Shown in pieces: positions 1-9,428 of a stretch of DNA of 64,000 nucleotides. The position numbers and the translations under genes are program-made. The DNA lies in contig PYST01000168.1 of NCBI GenBank assembly GCA_003049485.1, forward strand, positions 1 to 64,000. The letters run 5' to 3'. The DNA is from Ophioceras dolichostomum. Taxonomy: Eukaryota > Ascomycota > Sordariomycetes > Magnaporthales > Ophioceraceae. The stretch's first letter is position 1. The number at the start of each line of letters is the position of its first letter. Below the pieces are notes generated by a model. It saw nothing but the letters and a program-made list of their open reading frames with translations, was not told where the DNA came from and ran no database searches.

Positions 1-1303
1 CTTGGCCTCACGGCCCTCTGTACTCGTCCGAGAACCCGCTCACCCTGAATCAGAGCGCCGGGATGCGGCTTGTATTACAAGTGTGCCCATGCCTCTAAGG
101 TAAAGGGTTTAGTTTGCTAGCTACCGCGGCAGGTCACCTGCCGTTCCAACTTATCCTGTATCATAGTCACTAGGTAGTCGCTAGCACGTCTTATACCCCT
201 AGGGAGGTGGAAAGCGCTTGGCGGCGCTTTCAACAGACGTTAAAAATTCAACAACAACAACAACAACAACCCAGCGCGGTCATAATAAGGTCAGTGGGCC
301 ACTTGCAGACCCACTAATGAAGTCACGAGTCACGAATGGAGAGAGGGGTGGCTCGAAAGCGGCCCGAAGATCGTCTTGATAAGTTTGCCTTGGACAGCGA
401 ATGGATGTTTCGGCACGCTCCTGAAGTGGAGGGCCTCGGCGAGCGGGAAACAGCCCATACAAGCTCGCTGTATCGTTATGTCGTGTGGCTCAGGTATCAT
501 GCTTTGTATTAGCAGCGTATGAGGCGTAGGTTGGGCTTGGAAAGTGTGATGATAGAAATGCTTTCTGCGTTCGAAGATCGTCGAAGTGCAAACAAGCCTG
601 TTTCTCCTTTGCTTAGCATCCAGGTAGGAGGACAAACTCAAAAACTACCTAGGCATCCATTGCCTAACAAGCACCACTGCACAGTCTAATATCTGAGTGT
701 CACAGCAATGGTGATGATATTTGCCAATAAAGACGCGAGGATATCCACGACCCTACCGACAGCACAGTCCCTCAACGTCTATGTCGCGGACTTTTTCTGC
801 TGAACTGGCGCTGGCTCCCTCTCACATCTTCTGTGACGGCCCCTCGAACCTTTCAGATCCCGGCAGTGTCCTGGCGGCCACCATGCTCTTCTCTTCTTTG
901 TGGGCGAGTCGTCAGCGTGATGCCCACAGGTAGCACGCACGACCATTCCTTACGAGTTTGGCTTCCTGGAGCGACCTGGGAAGAGTTAAGGACGATCTAG
1001 CAGTCGCTGTTCGTAGGTTGTCTAACCGAGGTTGTAACCACCGAAAGGTTCTCGACCCCGGGCAGCAGAGGGCAGAGGAAATCCCGACCTTTGAATGAAG
1101 CCCTTCCTGGTCTAGCCCTCGACGCCTCTTGACATATCTTGACACAGCCTTGTGGACTGAAAACAACAGGTCATATTTCTTCGACTCAGCCACGCTAAAT
1201 CTGTGATCGATGGCTAGGAAAGAAGACAGTACGCTCTTATATGCAAGGGCGATGACTAGTAGTATATGAGGTGAAAATACTAAGCTTTGCTAACGTATAC
1301 CTA
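1..1303. other. Non-coding flank, likely transposon debris
   Basis: I see no supportable gene. Short ORFs on both strands (for example 912-1193 minus and 721-933 plus) have no recognisable domain or intron pattern. The first 300 bases end in a (CAA)n run, which could be the tail of an old retroelement. The stretch leads into the transposon island that starts at 1306. Confidence 0.5.
249..270 (+). repeat. (CAA)7 microsatellite, possible LINE 3' tail
   Basis: Seven CAA repeats follow an A/T-rich stretch. Some fungal non-LTR retrotransposons end in short simple repeats, so this could be the 3' tail of an old LINE lying in 1-270 on the plus strand. No reverse transcriptase is visible in the window, so this is only a possibility. 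Confidence 0.35.
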
Positions 1304-1313
1304 TAACGTGGTT

Positions 1314-1347
1314 TATCATCGACCCGCCACTATCATCGACCAGCCAC
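1314..1347 (+). repeat. 17-bp tandem duplication in left TIR
   Basis: Two 17-bp copies lie head to tail at 1314-1330 and 1331-1347 with one mismatch (TATCATCGACCCGCCAC and then TATCATCGACCAGCCAC). The right TIR holds only one copy. These could be duplicated transposase-binding sites at the 5' end; that role is inferred. Confidence 0.85.
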
Positions 1348-1404
1348 ATTTTGCTTGACGTCGCAACTTCCAACTTCTCTCCTTAACTTCTCTACTACAA
1401 CAAC

Positions 1405-3065
1405 ATGTCAGGACTACCAAAGGAAAACCGGATCGTCTTAGCTCTTAAAGCAATTCAACAAGCTCAGAAACCATATGTTGCAGCTATCGCAAAAACCTAC
1501 AACGTACCGCGAAGGACGCTCGTCGATCGCCTGCACGGTTGTGTCGCGAAGACCGAAATGCGGGACACCCGGCATATTTTAACTTCTTCCGAAGAGGAGT
1601 CGCTTGTCCGACATGTCCTAGACCTGGATTCACCAAGGGTTTCCGCCCCGGCTGGCTGGTGTTGAAGATATGGCTGATCTTCTCCTCGCGACGCGTGGCG
1701 GAAAGCCCGTCGGCAAGCTGTGGGCACATCGCTTCGTCAAACGCCGCCCGGAATTGAAAACGCGTTTTTCTCTTGCGTTTATGACTTCCAGAGAGCCCTC
1801 TGCGAAGATCCGGCGCTTATAGATGCGTGGTTCCAGCTGGTTGCCAATATGCGTGCCAAATACGCGATCCAAGATGCCGACTTCTACAACTTCGATGAAA
1901 CTAGCTTTATGATGGGCATCATCTGCAGCAGCATGGTTGTAACGCGTGCCGATCGACGCAGTAAAAGCAAGCAGCTCCAGCCTGGCAATCGGAAATGGGT
2001 AACTGCGGTTGAATGCGTGAACAGCGATGGCTTCGTGTTGCTACCGTTTTCGATCGTCCAGGGCATCAACCACCTCGCCTCTTGGTATACTGAGTGCGAC
2101 CTCCCTCCTTCCTGGGTAATCAAAACTTCCCCCAATGGTTGGACGGACAATGATACAGCCCTGGAATGGATTGCGCACTTCGACAAGCACACCGAGACCA
2201 GACAGCAGGGGGTGTATCGGATGATCGTCCTGGACGGCCACGAAAGCCACTTGTCTGCCCACTTCCAGGAATTCTGCAAAGAGAACAACATCATTACGCT
2301 CTGTTTCTCCCAGCACACTCTTCCCACCTTACGCAGCCTCTGGATGTTGGGTGTTTCAGCGTGCTAAAGCGGATGTACGGACGAGAACTCGAGGCCTTCA
2401 TCAAAGCTCATGTCAACCACATTACCAAGACTGAGTTTTTTATCGCGTTCAAGGCGGCTCACCTCAATACCATGACAGCCGACAACGTCCGGATTGGCTT
2501 TCGGGGTACTGGCCTGGTCCCTTACGATCCTCAGGCTGTTCTTTCGAAGCTTGACATCAAGCTACGGACGCCGACACTGACTGGCCCCCCCTTTCCGGAT
2601 GCCGACCCATGGGTCTCTCAAACGCCACAGAACCCCAAAGTAGCTCTTCCGTAGTCTCAATACGTTAAGAATCGAATGGCTCAGCATCAAGGCAGCTCTC
2701 CAACTACTATGTTTTCGGCTGTCAAGCAATTAGCAAAGGGTAAGGAGCTAATTGCTCACGAGATGATTCTCATTCGAGATCAGCTCCGGACTCTTGAAAA
2801 GGCCAACGAAGCCCTTGCGAAACGTCGGCGGGCCAAAAAGACACGTATCCGGGCTGGAGGGGCACTTACTATAAAAGGAGGACAAGATCTGATCGCTCAA
2901 AAGGACGTTGGTGAGCGACAGTCGGGTAGGATATCGTCGGGAGGGAGTGTGGCGGAAGCTGGGCCGACGACTTCGCAACGCTGTGGCAACTGCGGCAAGA
3001 CCGGACACAACATCCGCACTTGTGAGGAAGTTGAAAAAACACCAGAAGAAGAGATGTCCGAATGA
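1405..3065 (+). pseudogene. Broken Fot1/pogo transposase with CCHC zinc knuckle
   Basis: The frame starts at ATG 1405 with a psq-type helix-turn-helix region. It then continues in other frames through a DDE_1 endonuclease: first Asp in YNFDETSF (about 1890), second in LDGHESH (about 2230), third in QPLDVGCF (about 2335). The C-terminus carries a CCHC knuckle, CGNCGKTGHNIRTC (about 2983-3024). At least three one-base indels (about 1650, 1785 and 2315) and an in-frame TAG at 2652-2654 break it. At the TAG the sister element at 3166-5010 has CAG, so C-to-T at a CpA, the RIP signature, explains the stop. No functional transposase can come from this copy. Other pogo families are possible, but the catalytic triad and TA duplication fix the superfamily. 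Confidence 0.88.
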
Positions 3066-3130
3066 GTTCAATTGATTTGTATTTGTTGTGGTTGACTTGT
3101 AGGGTTGGAATTCGAGACGCCAAGCAAAAT

Positions 3131-3155
3131 GTGGCGGGTCGATGATAAACCACGT
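3131..3155 (-). repeat. Right terminal inverted repeat of copy 1
   Basis: Exact reverse complement of 1306-1330. It is followed by the TA target duplication at 3156-3157. Confidence 0.92.
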
Positions 3156-3176
3156 TATTTATATAACGTAATCCAT

Positions 3177-3210
3177 AAGCTCGTGACACACACAAGCTCG
3201 TGACACACCA
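3177..3210 (+). repeat. 17-bp tandem duplication in left TIR
   Basis: Two 17-bp copies, 3177-3193 and 3194-3210, share AAGCTCGTGACACAC. The right end (around 4985-5000) carries one copy. The same repeat length occurs at the same end in copy 1, although the repeat sequence is different. Confidence 0.82.
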
Positions 3211-3263
3211 ATCGCGACAACGCGACACACGTTCATCTATCACATATTTCTTCACAACAAGAC

Positions 3264-4894
3264 ATGGCACACTCAAATAACGAAAGAAAATTGATTCTCG
3301 CTCTTCAAGCTTTGCAATCCGATCCAAATCTGAGCATCCGAGCCGCTGCCAGCACCTACTCAGTCAGCTTCGCAACCTTGGCTCGTCGGAGACGCGGTTT
3401 ACCTTCGAGACACGATATCTTGCCCAAACTACGAAAACTCACTGAATCAGAGGAGGAAGCGCTTGTCAAACATGTCCTCGGCCTAGAATCTCGCGGATTT
3501 CCTCCCCGGCCGTCTGGTGTTGAAAATATGGCCAACCGACTACTCGCGGAGCGCGCCGCAGGCACTATCGGCAAGAATTAGGTCACGAACTTTGTCAAGC
3601 GTCGCCCCCGAGCTCAAAACATGCTGGGTTCGAAAGTACGATTACCAAAGGGCAAAAAGCGAAGATCCCAAGGTCATATCTGAGTGGTTTGACCTTGTGT
3701 GAAATACCAAGGCCAAGTATGGGATCAGTGATGACGACATATACAACTTCGACGAAACTGGCTTCCTCATGGGCGTTATTTCATCAGTCATGGTCGTCAC
3801 GACTTCTGATGGACGCAGCAAGGCAAAGCTAGTCCAACCTGGCAATCGAGAATGAGCTACCGTTCATTCAAGGTGTCAATTCTCGCGGCTGGACGATCCC
3901 GCCGTTCATCATCCTAAAGGGGCAGTACCATCTGGCAAACTGGTACTCGGAAAGCGACCTCCCATACGATTGGGTCCTGGCAACAAGCGACAATGGATGG
4001 ACTACAAACGAACGAGGCTTGGAATGAATTCAGCACTTCGATAAATACACCTCAGCTCGTACCAAAGGCTCCCATCGTCTGTTAGTGATGGACGGCCATG
4101 AGAGCCATCACTCAACGAACTTTGAACTCTATTGCCAGGCACACAACATCGTTACGCTTTGCATGCCTCCGCACTCATCTCACATCCTTCAACCACTTGA
4201 CGTTGGGTGTTTCAGTCAGCTGAAAAGGGCGTATGCCCGACAAATCGAAGACTTGATGAGGTCCCACGTTAACCACGTAACCAAGATCGAGTTCCTTTCG
4301 GCTTTCAAAGCTGCCTTTTTTGCGTCTATGACTGAGAAAAACATTCATGGAGGCTTTCGAGGAGCTGGCCTTTCACCTCTGGATCCAGAATGTGTTATAT
4401 CTAAGCTGGATGTCAAGTTGCGGACGCCGACACCGCCCGGGTCCCCTCCTGCTGAGGCTGACCCTTGGGCCTCTATACCACCTCAGACAGTGCTGGAGGC
4501 AGATTCGCAGTCTGAACACATCAAGACTCGGATTTCAAATCATCAGAACAGCTCTCCGACCTCTATGCTCGCTGCTGTCGACCAATTTGTAAAGGGGGCG
4601 AAGGCAATCATGCACAAGGTGGCCCTCCTCAAGGCAGAGGTATCTTCACTACGGAAGGCGAACGAGGCGCTCAGCAAACGCCGGAAGGCTCAAAAAACAC
4701 GTGTTCGTCAGGGAGGATCACTTAATGTACGAGATGTACAGGAGCTGCTGGATCAGAAGGCGGTTGATGGGCAGCTGCAAGAGGAAATGCGTGGAAGTGG
4801 TGGCCCAGCCGGAGAGGGGCAGCCGGTTCGACGGCGATGCGGCAAATGCGGCAAGTCTGGACACAATGCGCGTACCTGTGCAAAAGACGAATAA
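3264..4894 (+). pseudogene. Broken Fot1/pogo transposase, copy 2
   Basis: ATG 3264 starts a psq-like HTH region (NERKLILALQ, then a YSVSFATLARR helix). The DDE core follows, with YNFDETGF (about 3750), MDGHESH (about 4090) and QPLDVGCF (about 4195), and a C-terminal CCHC knuckle CGKCGKSGHNARTC (about 4840). In-frame stops interrupt it: a TAG at about 3580 where copy 1 has TGG, a TGA at about 3700, and TGA in place of TGG at about 3853 and 4025. The second half (4085-4894, 269 codons) is still open. TGG-to-TAG equals CpA-to-TpA on the other strand. The TGG-to-TGA changes do not have that context, so RIP is only part of the decay. Confidence 0.87.
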
Positions 4895-5193
4895 ATGTCT
4901 AATGTATTCAGTCCGAGCTAGTTTTAATTCATACTTGGCGTTTTGGTGTTTTTATCTGGCATAAATATCAACACCGTCCAAAAGGCGTGTCACGAGCTTG
5001 TGGAGTACGTTATATATTTACAAGAAAAGGAAAGGGGCCGGACGGGGGCCCTTTACACAACAAACAGATCGTGCTTGCGGTTCAAACGCGAGCAAAGCTC
5101 TAGATTCGTTGATGAAGCCCCTACACACGAGGAACGCTAAATAAATCAGGAGGAACTCGTAGACCGTCTGGCGGTAAGATTGCATGGCCTAGA

Positions 5194-5422
5194 TGTTACA
5201 AGGGCTTGTGTGTAATAAGGGCTTGTGGTATTGCAAGGGATAATCTCTAAGGGCATCTAATGGAGGCTTAAGGATCTAGGATCCCCTCTGGATGAAGATA
5301 TAATACAACTGCCCTTATATAGACCATCTTTCCTAGATGCCTGAGGCACCTTCTGGGCTTGACGTGGCCTATGGCCCACTCTGCTGCCTAGAAAGGCCCA
5401 CTGTAGATTCCTCCGTGTGACA
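5194..5422 (-). mobile_element. Solo LTR of a retrotransposon
   Basis: A 229-bp segment starts TGTTACA and ends TGTGACA on the plus strand (TG...CA ends with short inverted termini). It is flanked by an identical 5-bp duplication, CTAGA (5189-5193 and 5423-5427). Read on the minus strand it holds a TATA-like CTATATAAG (about 5315-5324), as expected of an LTR promoter. No gag, pol or second LTR is adjacent, so this fits a solo LTR left by recombination. Family (Gypsy or Copia) cannot be told. Confidence 0.75.
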
Positions 5423-5427
5423 CTAGA

Positions 5428-6717
5428 TCTGTAATACAGAGGCACAAAAGTAACTGGACGAAGCTGGGAACGGGCTGTTTGTCCGTAACACTCGAAGCCC
5501 CTCTGCCTTGGGAGGCAAAGAAGAAAAATCGGGCTGGGACGTATAGAGTAGAGTAACTGTTGATGATTTTGGGGAAGCGCGGATGAAGAGTTGTGTGTTT
5601 TCGATTCGTGTGAGGTAGCCACATTGCCACGGGCTAGTAGCGAAAGCGTGGAATGGGATGAGGGCTTCGTAGCTCGATGCCTCAGCCCTGCGCGCTCGCT
5701 CACAGTACTTTTTTGCACGTACACCAGCGTTTCGGCTGCACTTAGGCCTGGTGGCTCCATGCTAGCTAGGTACAAATAGCTTGTGTGTTGGTTCATAGTA
5801 GGTACCTGCTCACGTGGCAGCTGTTGCCTCAGTCCTAAGGCATCAACTTCCAAGGCATCTACCTACCAAGTAGCCTTTATAAGGTCGCTCTCCCCACCGA
5901 CGCACAGAGAGCTTTCCTTTGGAAGAAAGACAGAAGAATTCAGTAGTGTTTTGCACGCGTGCTTGTTCCTTTCCCCATTGCCTTTCCAACATTGTGGAAT
6001 ATTTCGATACGCACGACTCGGATAATGGCTGCAATGGGATGCAGATCCTCAGTACCTTTGAAGCCATGGGGATATTCCCTGCCGAGGCAGCCTCGCTCTC
6101 GACGTTGCACGGAGAGGTACTAGGCATCTGGGAGAGCTCCTCGCTGGAGAAATGAGCAAAGTGTTTTTGATACGATGCCCTGTCTCCATCGACTATCAGC
6201 CTCCAGGGAGGATGGCATCGTCACGGAATGTAGCGGCAAATTTCAGAGAAAAAAAGAAGACAAGATCCATTCTCGTATGGGCCACCCCATTGAGAACGGA
6301 CGCTGAGTCTTCTACACGTAGATAGGTAGCTATAGGCCGGAAAGGCACGAATTAATGACTGAAAATAAAAAAAGTCCCGAAGAGAACGTCACAACTTGAA
6401 GTCATGACCGGGATAACTCCCCAAAAAATTCCTCCTAAATAACACCGAGTTTTATGTAAACAATAAAAGAAAAAAAGGAAATGCCCGCCCTTGCGTTTTG
6501 CTTGGACAGCCTCATCAGTCATGTCCATGATCCATCATCGCTGCTGGGAAACAAGACAAGAGCAATCTTCTCAAGCCCTGCACTCTAAGCATCCTGAACC
6601 TCCTTCCCTTTGCCCTTATCTCGACCCAAGCCCTCACCATCCTCATCCTAATTCTGCATCGACAGATCTCGCTCCTGATCCTGGTCCTGGTCCTGGTCCT
6701 GGATCTTGCTCTTGATC
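5428..6717. other. Intergenic, no supported gene
   Basis: Contains only short ORFs without domains. Around 6380-6480 there are A-rich runs. 6650-6715 carries a repeated CCTGGTCCTGGTCCTGG motif just past the stop of the coiled-coil gene, probably 3' untranslated sequence of that gene. Confidence 0.4.
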
Positions 6718-9428
6718 CTACTCTTCATCCTGCTCGTGGTCCTGGTCCTCCTGCGGAAAAGCCACACCCATGAGGCCCTCAAGCCGCTCGCGACACTTCC
6801 TCAGCTCCTCCCTCTTCTCGTCGCGCATCCCCTCCAGCTTCTCGAACAGAGCCGAGCTGCGCTGGGTGCGCATCCGCTCCATGTCGCCCTCAAGCCCCAT
6901 CAGCGCCCGACGAGCCACCTCCTCGAGGGCGCGCGCCTCGGCGATCTCCAGGCGGCGGTGCATGCCGTTCACGGAGCGCTGGGATTCAGTCGCCTCGTCG
7001 ATTATGGCAGAGTACTGGCTGCCCATCTCGTGCAGCTTGGTGGAGAGCTGTAGCTGTTGGCGGTGCTTGGATGAGAAGGTGTCGCTGTTACTGCTGCTGG
7101 TGGCGGAAGCGGTGGTGGTGGACGCGGTCTTGGACTGGTTATGGGATCGAGAGGCGTCGGGGTTGGCGTCGTTGTTCGAACTTGACGCAGATGGCTCCGA
7201 GTGGCAGCGAGAGATAGGCATAGCCATGGGCGGCGCGGTGGTGGGTATCGGCGCAGCGGGAGGCGCAACAAGCTGGTTGACGCTGCTGGAAAGCTCATTA
7301 AGCTTCTTGAGGATATCGGCCTTGGCCTCGTCCTGCTTTTGGAGACGCTCGTCCATCTCGTGCAGCTTGCCCACGACAGCGGTCATGTGGGTGGCTTGCT
7401 TGAGGGACATGATATCCAGCTGCTCCTGGGAGGACTCGTCGGTGGAGCGGTTGATGTCTTCTGCTGTGTCGTGCAGCTTGTTGAGGATGGCCGTCTTGCT
7501 GGCGAGCTGGCTCTCGCCCAAGACATTTACAGCTTCGTCGAGGCAGGCGTGGGGGTTCTGGGTGCTCTGTTTGTGAGCGTCCCCCGTGTCGTTGAACTTG
7601 TCGAGAATGGCACCTTTGCCTTGGTCGGCCTTCTCGCAGAGCGCGTCCTCTGTCGACTGGAGCTGGTCGAGGATTTGGGCTTTGGCGCTGCAGTGGATCT
7701 TGTCGAAATTCTGGGCCAGCTGTGAGAACCCGCTGTTCGTGGCGATGGAAAGCATCTTTTGGTTGGAGTCGAGCTTGTCGAGGATGGCGGTCGTCGCTGC
7801 GTCCTTCTCCACGGTGATGCGCTTCGACATGTCTGCGAGGCCTAGGTTGATGTTGGTGGCGGTCGTGGTCTGGCTGCGGTCCAGGCGGTCGACGCGCTGC
7901 TGCAGCTGATGAAGGGCCTCCTTGATGTCGTCGGCGACCTTGTCCTGCTTTGCGGTGAAACTTGCCTCGAGCCTAGCTATTACGACTTTGATCTCTCCGA
8001 ACTGGGTCTGGGACAACGGCGATGCCACCACGAAGGCTGCATCGATCAGGCCGCCCTCGTTGTTGTCGGCCGTCTGGGTGGCGGCATGGACCGACCCCTT
8101 GCTGTCTGAACGGGCGGAGAAATAGACGGACGGAGTCTGGGCTGAGAAGGTATGGATGTCGACTGGGTCTCGCTCGACAGAAGCCAAAACAGAATCAGCC
8201 TGATGCAGCAGGACTGGCGCCACCTCGTTGGCCGCGTTCTCTTGGGAGGGTGACTCCATGATGTCGGCGTCATCGCCCTGGAGCGGATCAACATCGTCAA
8301 GGTCGTCGTCGCTGTCCTCGTCGAGGCGTGGGCGGACCTCGAAATCCAGGTTGATGCCCTCGCCATCAACGGACTCCTCCACGGCGCCACGGCCCGGTGA
8401 GAAGGTTTCACGTGCCGCAGATGACGGCAGGATGGGAGAGGCCGCGCGGACAGGCGAGAGAATCCGAAGACGCTTGGGAGGGGGCCTGCCCTCGGGCGAG
8501 CCCTCGGCCTCCCGGACGACCCCGACAGCGGAGCCGGTGTCGATGGGAGACCAGTTGGCCTCCTCCTTGACGGCAGCCTGCACATGCGTAATCAGCTTAA
8601 GTGTTCACCAAAAAACAGGGATGTGGGGACTACACTCAGCGAGGGGGCATGGAAAGCACTTACAGCCAACAGGACGGCCTCCTCCACCTCCGTCTCGACG
8701 CGCATGCGCTCCTCCCGCGGGAGGGCATCCATCTCAGCAAGGGATGACGACGAGGTGAGAGGGTCGACCGGCGGCTTGGGCAACTGGGTGGAGTAGTCGT
8801 ACTCCATCACCAGCTTCTGGTGCTCAGCCCACTCCTTCGAGTTTTTCCGGCCACGGGTGGCCTTGGCGAAGCTCCGCGTCCAGGGGTATGCAGGAGGCGG
8901 AGAGAAGTCACGGGCGATCGCCGCCCAGTCGAAGAGGCGCGACCGCAGCGGCGCCTTCCCAGCCCTGTCCTCCACGAAGCGGCGGAAGAGCTCGCCCTTG
9001 GTCAAGCCCTCGGCGAAGTGGGTGTCGACCGAGTGCACTCTGGTGTTGCAGATCGGGCACCCCTGCAGGAAGCCCAGGGGGCCGAAGTTGACGCAGACGC
9101 CCAGGCCGTGGCCTTGACGGCCGCAGGAGGCGCAGTTGATGAGCCCGGCGGTGGCGGGGCTCACTCGGCACGCCGGATCGCGGCGCCAGGGGTCTCGGCC
9201 CTCCCCCTCCTCGGCCCTGGCAGCACTGGCCAAGGCCGGGTTGGGGATCTCCACGACGCTCGAGTCGTTGGAGGGGGCGCGGGCGGAGGCGGGAGGAGGC
9301 GTGTCGTCGAGAACGATCACGCCGTCCTTGTTGTCGTCTGGTCGGGGACCCAGACCGGCCACCTCCTGCTCCTCCTCCTTCTTGACCAGCCAGTCGAAGG
9401 CCTCTGACATTGACGAATCTGGGTCCAT
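6718..9428 (-). CDS. Coiled-coil protein with CCHC knuckle and ILDKL repeats
   Basis: I join exons 9428-8664 and 8577-6718 (intron 8663-8578, 86 bp: GTAAGT donor, CTGAT branch, GCAG acceptor), giving 874 residues. The start at 9428 is the first ATG of the open frame. The N-terminal third holds a CCHC motif, CASCGRQGHGLGVC (about residues 100-113), followed by a CPIC pair and a basic region. The middle is acidic and Ser/Thr-rich. From about residue 430 the protein is helical, with six copies of an (A/Q)ILDKL-like motif spaced 21-40 residues apart, then a low-complexity segment and a long charged coiled coil at the C-terminus (RRLEIAEARALEEVARRALM and onward). I recognise no family. A structural or nucleic-acid-binding protein is possible. 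The splice junction keeps the frame, which supports one gene rather than two. Confidence 0.75.

Larger units (their letters stand above)
1306..3155 (+). mobile_element. Fot1/pogo-like DNA transposon, copy 1
   Basis: An 1850-bp element bounded by perfect 25-bp terminal inverted repeats (1306-1330 and 3131-3155, both starting ACGTGG when read inward). It is flanked by TA on both sides (1304-1305 and 3156-3157), the target duplication expected for Tc1/mariner/pogo elements. The inverted repeat resumes for about 10 more bases (ATTTTGCTTG at 1348-1357 and its complement at 3121-3130) once a 17-bp duplication on the left side is skipped. It encodes a broken DDE transposase on the plus strand. The neighbouring element begins only 10 bp after its right end. 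Confidence 0.92.
3166..5010 (+). mobile_element. Fot1/pogo-like DNA transposon, copy 2
   Basis: An 1845-bp element with TA on both sides (3164-3165 and 5011-5012). Its imperfect inverted ends begin ACGTAATCCA on the left; the complement of the right end begins ACGTACTCCA. The ends then share the core AAGCTCGTGACAC. Only the terminal ACGT is shared with copy 1, so the two are different subfamilies although their proteins are related. The target was TA-rich (TATTTATATA between the elements). The coding region is on the plus strand and is broken. Confidence 0.9.
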
